Origin: Meconema thalassinum
Taxonomy: Eukaryota; Arthropoda; Insecta; Orthoptera; Tettigoniidae
Length of the DNA: 64,000 bases
Assembly (NCBI GenBank): GCA_946902985.2
Contig: OX336395.1
Location: 19,508,708-19,572,707 of the forward strand
Reading direction: 5' to 3'
Under the pieces are notes generated by a model. It saw only the letters and a program-made list of their open reading frames with translations, did no database searches and was not told where the DNA came from. Shown in pieces: positions 39,731 through 52,209 of the stretch. Position 1 is the stretch's first letter; every line of letters starts with the position of its first letter. A program made the translations under genes and the position numbers.

Positions 39731-40909
39731 TAGTGATGTAAAATGTCTAGGCATTTATAAGTCGGGGCAAATGTCCAGGATAAATGTCCGGGCAAATGCC
39801 CAAAACCCATAAATGCCCAGGCATTTTGGGCATTTACCTCTTTTAAAAACATATTCATAATGCAACGCTTATATACATATTGTTTTAGCCATATATATAT
39901 CTACATACATGTATTCTGTATATTTATCCATAAAAACAGGAGTTGAGGCCAAAATAGGCAGCGGAAGTTGTTGTAGGAATTCACTGAAAAAACTTGATTT
40001 TGGTTCTCAGGCTGAGTTTGTGCTTGGTACTGCAGATTTGTTGTTGAAATCATCCACTTCAATTAGTAAAGGTTCATAAGGGGTTTTTCTTTCGAAAAGG
40101 TTTTTCAACCACTGTAATTGTACCTAACTGAAGCACTTTTTTAAAGATCCTGAGGGCACTTAAAACACTTCTTTATGTGCTTTTCCATTTTGTTACAATG
40201 TGACTGTTAATAGTCCTTATTACAATATTTACAAGATACTCCTTTCCTCTTCAAATTAAAAAGTTCCAAATAGGTTCTTTTTTCCTAAGCATTTTGTAAT
40301 GATGTAATCTAACACTTATATAAATAGCCTAAGAAAGAAGTGATGCTATCTCAGACTCAACCACTCAACAGACAGCTCTACTTCACAACTAACGGGGCTG
40401 GGCTGCTGGTGGTAGAATGCCTCGCCAATCTCAAGGCCACAACCACCCTACCCCCATTCCAAGATCATAGCACAATGGCTGCCCAGGGCCTAGCCCATTC
40501 ACCTTCCTCCCAAAGCCACTATTCACACCATAATCAAACTCCTACCTAATTTTCCTAAATATAAATCAGTAGGCCTGCAGGCCTAACTCAGTAATACAAT
40601 GTTTTATTCAAACCAGATATACATAATTCCCATTTAGATGTTATTGACAACATTGACACAGGATAATTAAATTATTATTAGCAATATTCAGGCATTACTA
40701 GTTTATCCATGAAATGTACCTTTCATTAATGTTTTTTATTATGTTTTAGATGCTCTAGTAACAATCACAAGTAGTAACAAGTAAAAAAAAAAGAAGTTTT
40801 CTTAAATGCCCAGATTTTGGGCGCTTAAAACTGCTTTGGGCAAATGCCCGGGCAAATGTCCATTTATAGATGTCCTGCCCACTGGGCACTTGCCCGGCCC
40901 ACATCACTA
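39731..40909. mobile_element. Non-autonomous hAT element with 8-bp target duplication
   Basis: The ends are tagtgatgt (39,731) and acatcacta (40,909), flanked by ctcaggga on both sides (39,723-39,730 and 40,910-40,917). An 8-bp duplication and TAGTGATG-type ends are hAT features. Subterminal repeats of gggcaaatgyccgggcaaatg lie just inside both ends. No transposase is encoded. Confidence 0.85.
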
Positions 40910-40917
40910 CTCAGGGA

Positions 40918-41552
40918 GCAACTCTACTTCACACTTGATAACTGAATTACCAGCCATTAACTTACCAGTCAAATATCAGGCCTTCTTGGAGACCAACATT
41001 TTACTTAATTGTGTGGGATCAACTCTTTCATTAATATTTCGTGTTTTCAACTCGAAGAGATGATATAGCCAATTGTATGTAGGGCTGTAGATCTGTTGAA
41101 TAATTTTGGTTTCTTACTGGTGTAAGATTATGTAAGCTATAACATGAGAGAAATTTCCACCTTTTTCACGTAAATGAACGATGTATTTTTGTGAGTCAAT
41201 TTACTGAACAACTCGATGTTTACATTTGTCAGTCAGTGTCCGTAACGCCATCTTTGAATTACAAATTTAAATGGCGCTCACTAAAATAGCGAACCCTAAA
41301 CTATTATGTAGGGCTAGGGTTGCCAGACGTTCCGTCTTAATCTCTCATCTGGACGCAAATTATTCCTTGTTTTTTTTTGGTTAGTTTGATAATATATACA
41401 ATTTCGCACCAATTTTCAAATGTCCCGCTGGAGCACTGGAGCAATCCTTGCCTGACTCGCTTCGCTCGTTTTATAAGCATACTCGTGTCTTAATTATTGT
41501 CATTATTAGTCCTTTTGCATAGTGTATTATTATATGGCAATTTTTTTTTACT
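40918..41552. other. Intergenic, nothing recognised
   Basis: No gene or element that I can define. Confidence 0.4.
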
Positions 41553-41845
41553 CCTGATCCTACAGCCCATTAAGGTCCTAGGGTTATAAAGTGACCGCTG
41601 CCCAGCCATTTGAACTGCAGATATTGGGGAGATACGTGGTCAGCGCATCGTGTCCCCTCGGCCGTTTCTTGGTTTTCATGACCGGGGCGTTGCCTCATTC
41701 TGAGACATTAAATCAATTGTCCTCACGAGGCTGAGTGCACCCCATTACTCACGTCAGTTTCTAAAATCCCTGATGGAGGCGGGAATCGAACCTTGGGCCT
41801 CCGGGTGAGAGGCAGGCGCTCTTCCCCAACACCACAATGAGAACC
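41553..41845 (-). repeat. tRNA-derived SINE (family B), reverse copy
   Basis: On the minus strand it starts with a tRNA-like head containing gcctgcctctcacccggagg and the B-box ggttcgattcccg. It then runs through ggtgcactcagcctcgtgag and tcatgaaaaccaag to the ggctgggcagcgg tail. It matches the plus-strand copy at 43,616-43,925. Confidence 0.88.
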
Positions 41846-42262
41846 TTCCCTATAGAACGGAGCTTCTCCTGTGCCGTGGAACGTTAAGTCAGCGCCACTT
41901 AACTAGCATCTACCGTTACACAACAGCGTGTTGGGAAACACATTTATTACATACGGAGCTGGCAAGATACCTTAGTTGAGATAATTACGACTTGTGGTGA
42001 AGTACTGTAGCCTACCTCGTATCCTAGTGGAAACTTATCTTCTCAAAATAAGTCTTCCAGTAATGTGTTCGTACATTTACTTGTGGATCTCCAACAAAAT
42101 GTATACAGAAACATTCCGCGTACTCTGGAAGCTCTCGAGAGAACGGAATATCAGTGAGGAGGAATTACAGCGAGTGTACCAGCGTAATATGAGTTAATAG
42201 AGTGAAGGACAGCATTTCCAGCGACTGCCCTGAGATTCATGTAAGTACAGTTGTTATGATTA
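41846..42262. other. Intergenic, nothing recognised
   Basis: No gene or repeat recognised. Confidence 0.35.
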
Positions 42263-42266
42263 TTAA

Positions 42267-42836
42267 CCCTTGAGAACAGGTGTGAAAACATTTACACGAG
42301 GACTCGCGCCGGGTCATTTTGACCCATATTGTGTCACTCCCTGTTTGTCGTAGTCTTACGCATTTCAATGAAGTTATTTTACACCTGGTGTCTTTCTGTG
42401 AACTACTCCATTATAAAATGAGGTTTAATTATATTTTTCAAATTCGACATTCAGAAAAATGACATTAATTTTCGTATCAGTATTATTCGCCATGATAGTG
42501 GCGGCAAAGCCATCATCTTATTTCTTTTAACAAAGGAGCTGATGACCATGGTGTCCCCAGACCCTCAACATGGATCAACAAGAACGTGAACTATGTTATT
42601 GTGCTGCACCAAAATAGGTGGATTTTCCACTCGCCATGGGTAAATCTGACCCGACCGTAAATAATATAGAAATAACTTGATGTTCAAAAAGCTATGGACA
42701 TGTTTCTTTTTCAGGGGGAAGTTCAAGGCTAGGGAGGAAGGTTCAGTAAACGATAGGAAATAAGGGCTGACCAAAACGAAATATAGAGCATTATTAAGCC
42801 TCGGGTCGAAAATACCCTTGTGCCAGTCCTCGCGGG
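42267..42836. mobile_element. piggyBac-like MITE
   Basis: The 570-bp stretch is bordered by TTAA on both sides (42,263-42,266 and 42,837-42,840) and has ends CCC...GGG. The left subterminal part contains gggtcattttgaccc and the right part the related gggtcgaaaataccc; these GGTC/GACC phrases near TTAA-bounded ends are common in piggyBac MITEs. The inverted repeats are imperfect. No coding sequence. Confidence 0.55.
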
Positions 42837-43029
42837 TTAAATACGTTAAAAAGTTTAAAGTAGTTTGGTGCTACGCTGCTGCTAGCTCGACACGCGGCCT
42901 CTGTGAGTCTCACTGTATAAATCCCATAACTGGTTTGATTCCACAGAAACCTTAGAAGTACCTCCTTAAAAATGTAGCCCTTATGTGCTGGTTAACTGCC
43001 CCTTTGTCCTTAGTAGCCTCTTGTATATT

Positions 43030-43440
43030 TTTGGTTGGTTCCTCAGTTTAGGGGATGCGACAATGCGGTCATGTAGCCCCGTGTACTTTGGGTGTGTGTG
43101 GAATCTGTCTGATAACCGGCGTTAATTGTGATGGCTGTATTAATGTGTGTTACGGTATCTGTAATTCAGGTAAGGATTGCAGACAATCAAGTAGTTCCTA
43201 CTTTTGCTACAATCAACGACACCAGGCTGTGAACTTGGTAACTAGATGCCACCGCAGCCAGCACCTGGCGATGATCGTTGGAACTAATAGAGCATTAATA
43301 AAATATAACCTAGAAATTGAGCTTTACACAAGTGTAGTTAGTGGAAGGTTCTTTTGCATGCCATAAATCTATGACATGGGCCCGCAGGCTTTACTTCCCC
43401 TCCGAAGGAAGCCATACTGAGGGATTTTTAACTTTCTTAA
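43030..43440 (+). repeat. Dispersed repeat R1, copy 2
   Basis: Matches 9,095-9,490 from cctcagtttagggg to gagggattttt with moderate divergence. It continues a little further (taactttcttaagaaatc), as does the partial copy at 14,345. Confidence 0.8.
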
Positions 43441-43605
43441 GAAATCCGATGACTTCGGCCGGGTTTGTACCCGTGTTCTTGGGCATAGAATCTACTACCG
43501 TTTAGAAGATAACATAAGTTAGTTTAATATCTGGATATAAACTCCAACGGATTGTAGTCAATATTTCTCTCCACTTTTGGCTACCTTCAAGTTTAGGTTT
43601 CCTAA

Positions 43606-43935
43606 TGCTGCCGATGCTGTCCCCGTGGTGCTGGGGTAGTGCACCTGCCTCTCACCCGGAGGCCCCGGGTTCGATTCCCGGCTCCGTCAGGGTTTTTAAA
43701 AGCTGACGTGAAGGCTGGAACGGGGTGCACTCAGCCTCGTGAGGATAATTGAGTAGCTGTCTGACAGTGAGGCAGCGCCCCGATCATGAAAACCAAGATT
43801 AACGGCCGAGGGGCACCGATACGCTGATCACGCGTCACCCCAATATCTGTAGGCCAAATGGCTGGGCAGCGGTCGCTTGGTAGGCCTAGGCCCTTCACGG
43901 GCTGTAGTACCAAGGGAGAAAGAAGTGCTGCCGAT
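43606..43935 (+). repeat. tRNA-derived SINE (family B) with 10-bp target duplication
   Basis: The body is 43,616-43,925, with head tggggtagtgcacctgcctc and B-box gggttcgattccc. The direct repeat tgctgccgat lies at 43,606-43,615 and 43,926-43,935. The reverse family member is at 41,553-41,845. Confidence 0.9.
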
Positions 43936-44847
43936 ACATTCTTGCGATTGTTGCTTTTTTTAAATGAAGGATGATTGGTACAAATCTGAGAGATAAAGAG
44001 TGAAAATGTTAAATAAGATCAGCGTTTTCTCACAACTAATTATAATCACAGCTTTCATATTTGGAAGTATGTTATCGTTGAGAAGTTAAACAAGTTCGTA
44101 CAGTCATCAGTTGGTGTTGGGCTTTATTATTATTATTTCTTTGAACTCTCATTGACTTTTCTATCCAATTGTACTCACATGTTCAGTAATTGATTAAGGT
44201 AGTGCCAATGTAGCGCGAATGATAAGTTCAACTAAGGTATATTAAAAAGAAACGAAATATACACCTGGTTTGTTGTCAAAGTGAGTGATCGAAAATCAGC
44301 GAATGCCATCCGCTTCATGCGTCTTTAGAGCGGAATGATACTTCACCTGATTGGTCAAAAGAAACTCTTTGCCTAGAATTGTGATTGGCCACCTAATACG
44401 CTGCTGAAGTGACGTGCCTAGCAACCGCATGGGCGCAGCCACATTGGACCCAAACAACTGGTTGCTAAGTTTTTTATACATAGGAAGCTGCATTAAAGCT
44501 ACGCAGTGTCTTGAATTTTGTTGATAAAGAGGTGTAATATGCACGAAATAAGGCAAAGATCATCTACAATGTTGGAGCTACAAAATAGAAGTGAAATTTT
44601 ATGGATAAATTACGAGAATTTTGCGAGATAGTATGAATAAAGTCGACCTCACTTCTGAGGCAAGAATTGCATGGCGGGTAATACAAATTATGAATATGTA
44701 TTTATAACATCATTTAGTGGATACAGTATATCTAATATAGAGAGATATTTAGGACATATATGTCACATAAAGGGGTTTTTGGTTCATGTGGGCAGTGTGG
44801 TTGTAATTAAATATGGTTTGAACTATAAGTATTATAAACGACAACCT
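43936..44847. other. Intergenic with a short dispersed repeat near 44,290-44,410
   Basis: The segment around 44,320-44,400 (gcggaatgatacttcacct, gattggtcaaaag, aattgtgattggccacc) recurs inverted at about 61,060-61,130. No gene is recognised. Confidence 0.5.
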
Positions 44848-47028
44848 CATACCTGCCAACTTTTACGGTTTATCCGTAAAATTTACGGAAATTGCAGCAT
44901 TTTACGGTTTTACGGATGAACGGTGTCATTTTACGATTTCGCGGACAAAAATTTGAAAAGATAATTTCCATTCGATAATACCGCCCACTTCCGTACAATC
45001 GATTGTTTGCGTGGGTCGAAGGCAAGTCCACGATAGTCGATAACTCGTTCTTTGATATGATTCGTACTTTTAACCCTGTGATGTTTGTGTCTTCATTGTA
45101 ATTGAATTTGAAGCCGGGATAACCGTTCTTCCATGTGAATCTTAGGTGTCGACAGGCTCTGCTTCGCATATTCTTTGTTCCGTTCCGTTCGCTCGTTGCG
45201 ATTTAAACCATATTCTTTGACCACGTTAGTTGTTCATTGTTCGCGAAGTTGGCGTTCCTTGAATGTTTTCGTCTTTTAAGGTTATGGCATATTTTAATGA
45301 AGCGTTCGAGTTTTTGTGCTAGAACTTCGTGCTTCTTCGCAGTTTCCTGTATTCCTTGGACTAATTACATTCGTTCCACGTGTGTGTGTGTTTTTTTTCT
45401 ACCATGTGCATATTCTTTCTTCACGAGTTTGGCGTCGTATTCATTTAATGGTTTAAGACTTTGTGTGTTTTGACATGTTTTAATGAAGTGTTGGCTGTCT
45501 TAAGTGTTTTATGTTATAATTTTATGTAACGTTCAGTGATCCAGGTTCCTTTCGATGTTTTAGTAGATATCGAGAATGAACAAATCCAACAAGAAACAGT
45601 ACTTCCAGACATTTAAAGAATCATACTCGGTTGATTTTCCGTGCATACTAAAATCAAGAAAGGGAGAAAAATGTGCCTTTTGCACGGTATGTGGGTGTGA
45701 TATTAATATTGCACATGGTGGAAAAAACTATTTAAGTAATCATGTGAAGTGCAGTAAACACATTAGTTATGTTAAATCGAAGGAAGATAGCAAGAAAATC
45801 AACACCTTTTTTGCTAAGTCTGGAAACGTTGACAGTGACGTAATTAGGGCCGAGTGTCTGTTTACTTCCTTTTTGGTGGACCAGAATGTGCCCTTAAGTG
45901 CGGCTGATCATGCTGGTGCTTTATTTAAGAAGATGATTCCCACATCAGAAGTTGCAAAGAAATATAGTTGTGGTCGTACGAAAACGACATGTATTGTAAA
46001 TAAAATGGCAAAAAATGCATCATCTGAAGTTGTTAAGTGCCTTCAGAACGGACCGGATACATATAAATCCCTTTTCTTTTCATCAGTGAGAAACTACTTT
46101 TATACTGCCTGTGACTACATCATCAACAAGTTTCCACTCAAGGATGACGTGTTAAAGAATGCTCAAGTTGCTAGGTTAGACAAAATTAAAGATGCACAGT
46201 TAACTTCCATTCGTTTTTTCTTGGAAAAGTTTCCTATCATGTTATGCAAGGAAGAGAATGAAACTACAGATGAGGTGGTGAATGAGCTTCAGAGGCAGTT
46301 CACAGCTCTTCAGGTGGATGACACTTTGGCTGCACATCAAGATGCTGCAAGTGATTCCAGTTGGGCACAAATATCAAGAATTCGTGGAGCCGATGGACTT
46401 CTTAAGTATAACCGAATTTCTAGAGTATTGCTCTCTATTCTCACCATACCCCATAGCAATGCAGAATGTGAACGTTTTTTTTAGCCTTGTGAAGAAAAAT
46501 AGAACACAGTTCAGGTCATCCATGTCCAATGAATCTCTGGGGTCTATTTATATTTTGAAGACCAGGAGTTCTGGTCCCTGTTATGACAAAACATTTTCTC
46601 AAGACTGTTTGCAGGAAGCTAAAAAGGCCACAACCATGACTTAAAAGTTGAACTAGCATGTGATTTGCAGTGTGTGTTATATTATTTCTTGCCTGTGTTA
46701 CGTTAAACAAGTTTTATTGTTTAAAGCCTTTTTCAATTATCGTATATCAGCTTAATCTATCAAGGAAGTCCTGTTATGTCTGCTCCAAACCAATATTCAC
46801 CACGCCTGCTGCTGATTAACATGGATTTCTTCTTGATTGTTATGTTCATCTACAAATCATGTGAGTAGATATGATTTCATTGAAGTATCCTGTTTAAAGC
46901 ATGAATTATTGTATTTTGTAGCCCAGAAGTATTATTATTTTCGTCAAGCCGGGGTATGTCGAAAATCGTTAGATTTTTTGTCGCGCGTGAGTTTTACTGA
47001 TAGCCCTTTTCAAAAGTTGGCAGGTATG
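44848..47028 (+). mobile_element. hAT-like element with internally deleted transposase
   Basis: The ends are catacctgccaactttt (44,848-44,864) and its exact inverse (47,012-47,028). The six bases CAACCT directly abut the element on both sides. The 2,181-bp element contains a hAT-like transposase relic. A 487-bp relative with the same end type is at 52,805-53,291. A 6-bp duplication is shorter than the 8 bp usual for hAT, so the superfamily call relies on the protein. Confidence 0.75.
45576..46644 (+). pseudogene. hAT-family transposase pseudogene, internally deleted and frameshifted
   Basis: The N-terminus has a BED-type zinc finger (CAFCTVC...H...HVKCSKH, residues about 29-60). A short transposase N-terminal segment follows, and then the frame jumps to FFSSVRNYFYTACDYIINKFP and the C-terminal dimerisation region (LLSILTIPHSNAECERFF). 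The catalytic DDE core is missing, so about half the protein was deleted. A T8 run at about 46,474-46,481 shifts the frame; the continuing C-terminal sequence SLVKKNRTQFRSSM is read in another frame to 46,644. It is dead, but the ends are preserved and it could be mobilised in trans. Confidence 0.75.
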
Positions 47029-48099
47029 CAACCTACATAACCTTACATCTGATTCACTAACAGTTTCTCCTACAACTTTTCTGAGTCGTGATTTTTCACT
47101 TAATTTATTTAAGCAGTTTTTCTTCTAAAGCCATTGATGAGATTTGGCCTAAACTCTCATCCAAATATTTTAAACTGTTCCCTTATGCATTGATATGTCT
47201 TAAGTTCATTTTATTCGTCACTTACTGGTACGGGGTAGGGCCCAAGGTACTTTATTTTCCGTAGTATTGATCAATCATACGGGACGTGATTCACAATATC
47301 CAGAAATGTTTTATTTTCATGTTTTCGCTTAATTTAAGTTAAATATCGTAGGCCACATCACTACGACTTATACTCCAAGACTTAATGTGCATCTCGTACG
47401 CAATATTTTACAACTTTTTTATTACTGTGGAAAATATACTTTTCTATGCTTTCTTGCCTCTGGGCATCCATGCATGAACAGATTTATACGATACAAATAG
47501 GAAATAATGACGGCTCAAAGAATAAAGCAAGCTACAAGGGAGCCATGTTGTATTGCTCCAGTTGCTAAGCAACGGAGCGGAAGTGACGTTTTTACTGTTC
47601 CTTTTACGCTGCCCGTACATGACAAGCTACAAGTGACCGTTACATTCATCGAAGATTTGAAATGCGTTGATCGGGTAGCCATTGAAGAAACGAGGTTAAA
47701 ATTCGTCAATATAAGCTAAAGTAAGTAAAAGTTGCGCTTTCCAACATGTACTGAACGCTTATTTCATTCGTTAGGGTGTGTATTAAAATATTTCCTTTCT
47801 TTTCAGACGAATGCAGGCGCCCCTTAAAGCCTCAATAATTAACTAGAGTTTCAGAGGAGAAGATTTATACGAAACAGTCTGTAAGTTTTCTTTATGAATG
47901 CAATTTGACGTTATTTTATTGACTTTTTCAAAGAGATCTTTTTTAAAACATTCGTATTATCAAACCTTAACTTTTGCCTCTTTCCTTGTGCTTACAGCGT
48001 ATGTTAATCAACCGAGGTATTGTATTTGATATACCGTAACTTACTGTAAATGGGCATATGCCAAAATCGGCAGTAAAGTGTTTTACTTGCTAAAGATAC
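47029..48099. other. Intergenic, one palindromic X-box-like site
   Basis: No gene is recognised. A perfect GTTGCTAAGCAAC palindrome at 47,561-47,573, followed by CGGAAGTGACG, looks like an RFX/ETS-type promoter element. No convincing coding exon follows. Confidence 0.35.
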
Positions 48100-48190
48100 A
48101 ATAATAGAATGGCCATTGACTGGGAATTGAATCTGGTACGCCTTGCTGAGAGGCAAGCAGCTTGACCACTGCATCATAATGACCCAAATT
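48100..48190 (-). repeat. Possible tRNA-derived SINE head fragment
   Basis: On the minus strand, gatgcagtggtcaagctgc and then ccagattcaattcc imitate tRNA A and B boxes at about the right spacing. No matching family member is seen in this window. Confidence 0.35.
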
Positions 48191-48995
48191 GTTAGTGTCA
48201 GTTTGGGAGTATTGATATTGCGAATTTTTAGTCTCAACATAATAGGCCTATATTCCCATTTATTGGGAACACCTAAATTATAATCTGAAGAAACATTGCG
48301 ATTTTGGTGCTGCATTTCAATTATTAGCCTAGTCTTTTTGTTAGCATCATTCAATAAATTGTTTGATTTGCAAGACAGGAACAAGACTTTTACAGTTTCA
48401 GTATTAATTCTGAATGAATGTAGAACAAGGCTTATACACTTGCATCAGACATGAATACCTTGTGTACTTGTTTCATCCTCAGGGCGATATTAGGAATCCT
48501 GGTCACTATTCGGTAGTGGTTCACTTTAGACCATCCTTGGAATAAATATTTTTTAAAACTGAAATTAGCTGATTTAATAGTCGGGAGGATATCAGGAGAG
48601 GATTGAGTATTAGATGTTCACTGCTCCACTGTCATAGACCGACCGTCCCGCCCAAATAGCGACACGACTTATATAGTTGAAATCGAAGTTCTCACCCCCA
48701 TCTTTCTCACTGAGTCTGTATTGCCAACCCCACGCGTTTGGTACTATTTCACACGTGATGTATGAAATCACTAAGTGAACTCAATTACAGTGTTTATTTA
48801 TGTATTTATAATGTTTTACATACAAAACCGACCTAACCTGGGGCTTATGCCCCAGACCCCCTTGCTTGTAGTATTAGCAGTAATTTTCCACAAGACAGTG
48901 CCTAACTTAGTAGAGAAGGCGTGTGGTGAATTTCTTTATTCAAGTTGGTAACGTAGCCACATAATCGACTTTCGGGTGTCACATGACTGTCAAAG

Positions 48996-49123
48996 ATGGC
49001 GTCCGTAAGTGAAGAAAGTGAAGAAAAACTGCATTCTTTCCATGAAATAACAATTATTGCGGTGCAGCAGTGGCTATTGAGTATGAAGAGATTGTGAAAC
49101 GACTTCCAACAACTCCCCGAAAG
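48996..49123 (+). other. Possible first coding exon of an unidentified gene or transposon
   Basis: An ATG in a CAAAGATGGCGTCC context opens a frame beginning MASVSEESEEKLHSF. After a likely 1-bp shift near 49,075 the sequence reads AIEYEEIVKRLPTTPRK and then meets a donor-like gtatgc at 49,124. It may be the N-terminus of a Harbinger-like transposase exon; that is a guess. No downstream exon was found. Confidence 0.2.
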
Positions 49124-49309
49124 GTATGCATTTCATAAATGAAAGCTAAGGTGTTAAAAGTTGTTAAAAGTGATGAAAAGGGAGGATGGTCTAAAGTGAA
49201 CAATAAATCACTATTCCACCTCAAATATATGCTAAAGTAGGTAAATACTGTATGTCTTATTATTTATCGCACATTAAAAAATGGCTGCCATATTCTGACA
49301 GCATTTGCA
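49124..49309. other. Intergenic, nothing recognised
   Basis: AT-rich spacer with no feature. Confidence 0.3.
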
Positions 49310-49660
49310 TCTCGTTCAACTGTCAACAAGGCGCACCCTAGCAGTACACACCGAGGCGCATACATTGTTGCCAACATGTGGGATACAAAAACACTGTTCA
49401 TTAAAAAAAAAAGTGGGATACAAAATCACTGTTGATAAAAAAGAACATTCGTTGGGACGCGTTAGGCTGTAACCATTGTCAAAAACCATTGGATTGGACA
49501 AAACAAAGGATAGAATGGTGGGGTGTATGTGCGGTCCTGGCCGGGCACAGGTGACACAAAACCATTGATCTGGTCGCGTAAGCTGTAACCATTGTCACAA
49601 ACCATTGTCAAGGACAAAACGAAGGTTAGAATGGCCGGGTGTTGGTGCGGCCTTGACGTC
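49310..49660. repeat. Dispersed repeat segment related to the 52.7-53.8-kb array
   Basis: It contains gtaaccattgtcaaaaacca and similar phrases several times, plus attggacaaaac and gaaggttagaatgg. Its start (gcagtacacaccgag, gttgccaacat) recurs at 58,650-58,700. The phrase ggttagaatggyc also recurs near 54,140 and 60,910. Confidence 0.65.
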
Positions 49661-50480
49661 CGGTTAAGGTAACTGTACCGGTTTTCGTCACTGATCCAGT
49701 CGTCGTCACTCTCGTATATACGTACACAAAATAAGCATGTCAACGGGTCTTTCTCAACGCACGAAGTCTTACGAGATGCGTCGTACCTTCCTTGCCGATA
49801 AGGAGCAACTTTGCGAAATCATGCGTGCGATGTAATAGGCGATTCCCTGCGTCAAACATCTCCTGTGAGCTGAGCTGTATTGACGCCATTTTCTTCTCGC
49901 TTGTGCTAAGCACGCACGCGAGTTAATTATGTGCATGCGTGTTATGTTCCGACATTTTAAAACGTTACAAGTGCGTGATATAGTTGGTAATTGGTTCTGT
50001 AACATATGTGATTTGTTATTTCTTGCTCACGTGCCTAGTTTTGTTAGAAATGCCGGTGACGAACACTGGATTTTAAAAAACCCACTTTACCAATGCTCGT
50101 AATTTGTGACGAAAACTGGCACATTGTCATTTTTCCTTGTAAGACCTAACTAACAGCGTCAATATACTTATAATGTAGCTCTAAAGCACCCTGTATTAAT
50201 TAAATTATCATTTGATCATCGTGTCCAGTAGTCGTCATAGCTGACGAACTTTAGAGCACATTCGTGGCGAACACTAGTGCACGATAATGTTAATGTTTGT
50301 GTTAACGTTTCGCAACCAATAAACATTTAAAGTGTATTGTTATTATTACGTAGGTCTCTCTTCTTGACGGCCGCACCTCAGTAGGCCTAGGGTTTTTTGG
50401 CTAGGCTTGCTACAGAGGATTTTTAATTTTTTTATTGAGATGAAAAATATGATATTATTCGAAGACTTAATCTTTGCTTT
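49661..50480. other. Intergenic, nothing recognised
   Basis: No credible reading frame or repeat structure. Confidence 0.35.
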
Positions 50481-50553
50481 CAGGCAATATGTTAGTTAGT
50501 TATTGTTGTTTTAAGGGGCGGAATTACGAGGTCATCAGCCCCAGGCAATATGT
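50481..50553 (+). repeat. Tiny 49-bp insertion with 12-bp target duplication
   Basis: The direct repeat caggcaatatgt (50,481-50,492 and 50,542-50,553) flanks 49 bp containing ttgttttaaggggcgg and ggtcatcagccc. The insertion sits directly before the ATG of the pogo-like transposase relic. A related 40-bp insertion is at 61,897-61,936. Confidence 0.8.
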
Positions 50554-51460
50554 CGAAACGCACAGTTCTGAATGATGATATTGAGCAAATGGAAGCTGCT
50601 ATTAAGGCCGTTGTGGAGGACAGCATGAGTATTAAAAAATGCCGCGGAGAGGAATGGTGTTCCGAGAATCACCCTCTCGGACAAAATTATAGGAAAATCT
50701 CCTAGAGAGAGGAAAATGGGGCTAAGTTCCATTTTAACAAAGGAAGATGAGGCAATGCTAGTTCAATGGGTAATCTCACTACGAAAAGCGGGGTCCCGGT
50801 AACAAAGGACGATTTGCAAAATAAAACCTGGGTTTCTGAAGTCTACAGCTATTTAGTGGAAAACGACTTCCAGTCTATTTTGTCAGACCCTCGGCGACTT
50901 TTCAACGCTGACGAGACTGTTTTCTATCTCAATCCGAAAGGTAACAAAGTGCTGGCGAACAGGGGTGACAAGACAATATATCAGCAAGAAAATTCAGATG
51001 AGAAAGAATGCTCGACGGTACTTGTAACAGGCAATGCCCACGGCGATATTTCTCCTTCCGCTGCCGTAGGACATCATTGCCGTAATGCCAGCACACTGGG
51101 TGGATGACGGGGGAAGTGTTTTACAAATTTCTCAGTAACTTATTTCATCCTGGGTTGGTTGAGAAGGAGATTCCTCTCCCTGGCATTCTATTCATAGAGG
51201 GGCACTTCTCACACTTGACTATACATACTAGTAAATTTTGTGAGGATCATGGAATTGTTTTGGTCGCTTAACTACCTAATGCCACACACGTACTTCAACC
51301 CATGGATGTAGGGGTTTTTAAGCCACTAAAGACTGCCTGGTAGAAAAATGTACATGAGTGGCGAAATCAGAGGGTTGCTAATAGCGAAGATACTGCACTG
51401 AAGAAGAAGGATTTTTCGAAACTTTTGTCAACAATTGGTGTTAGGCCTCGGCTAATGGTC
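50550..51460 (+). pseudogene. pogo/Tigger-like transposase pseudogene
   Basis: The relic begins MSKRTVLNDDIEQMEAAIKA, like the N-terminal helix-turn-helix region of pogo-type transposases. It then breaks frame at an A-run near 50,635. The middle is open (50,766-51,107) with the first catalytic region RRLFNADETVFYLNPKG. After another frameshift near 51,105 the sequence shows GILFIEGHFSHLT, where the family usually has Asp and this copy has Glu, and THVLQPMDVGVFKPLK for the third acidic position. There are several stops. It is clearly dead. Related host genes exist, so a domesticated origin cannot be excluded, but the breaks argue against it. Confidence 0.75.
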
Positions 51461-52209
51461 ATTTTCCTGGCTGTTATGCCGTGGTCTCACTTGTTTAGAG
51501 CAGAATTACGATATTTTCATGCTGGTATGTCTTCCCGCTTCCCGATGCCGTTTTTTTTAATTTCATTTTTTAAATAAAAAAAACATAATTACTGGTACTG
51601 TTTTATTCGTAAATGTTAGCCTCCTAGTCGATAAATCGGTGTCTTATGCAACAATTGACAGAAATGCATTATAAACAGCAGAAAAGGAAAATTAACAATG
51701 TGACGGCAATTGGTGCAAACGGGTGACGAATATAGGAAAAATCCAAATACGTCGTGCCGAACACTGGCGCAAAAACACACCTTTTTTTAAATACGTAATT
51801 TTTCCTAATACGAATATCTTCGCTATTTGGACTTTCCTAGTGTTTGAGTACTGATTGAGGTTAGGTACAGTGCTTTTGTTGATAAAATTTACTGAAATGT
51901 GTAAGGTGTATATAATTTCTTGACTAAATCTGTCTTAACATGACGACCGTTGGTGCATTTACCTATCATCTTGTTGCATGTTACAGATAGGATGTGATTT
52001 ATCCACCTAAATTCCACTTAACGATGGCATTTCATGCACGGTAGTGTATTTGGTACTAAAATCTGTTGTTGATAGGTTGATCATAGCACCGCCGATTGAA
52101 GTTACTGATTGTTTTCAGCAACTTCGACAATGAATAGTGAATAAATGATTCAATTTGGCGCACAAATGATGCGCACTAGAGAATCAACGGGGCGCTTCTT
52201 TGTTTTATA
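51461..52209. other. Intergenic, nothing recognised
   Basis: AT-rich DNA without a defensible feature. Confidence 0.35.

Noticed and set aside
39731..40909. Reading frames inside the short hAT element
   Set aside because: The 69- and 85-codon frames show no transposase motif and overlap the subterminal repeats.
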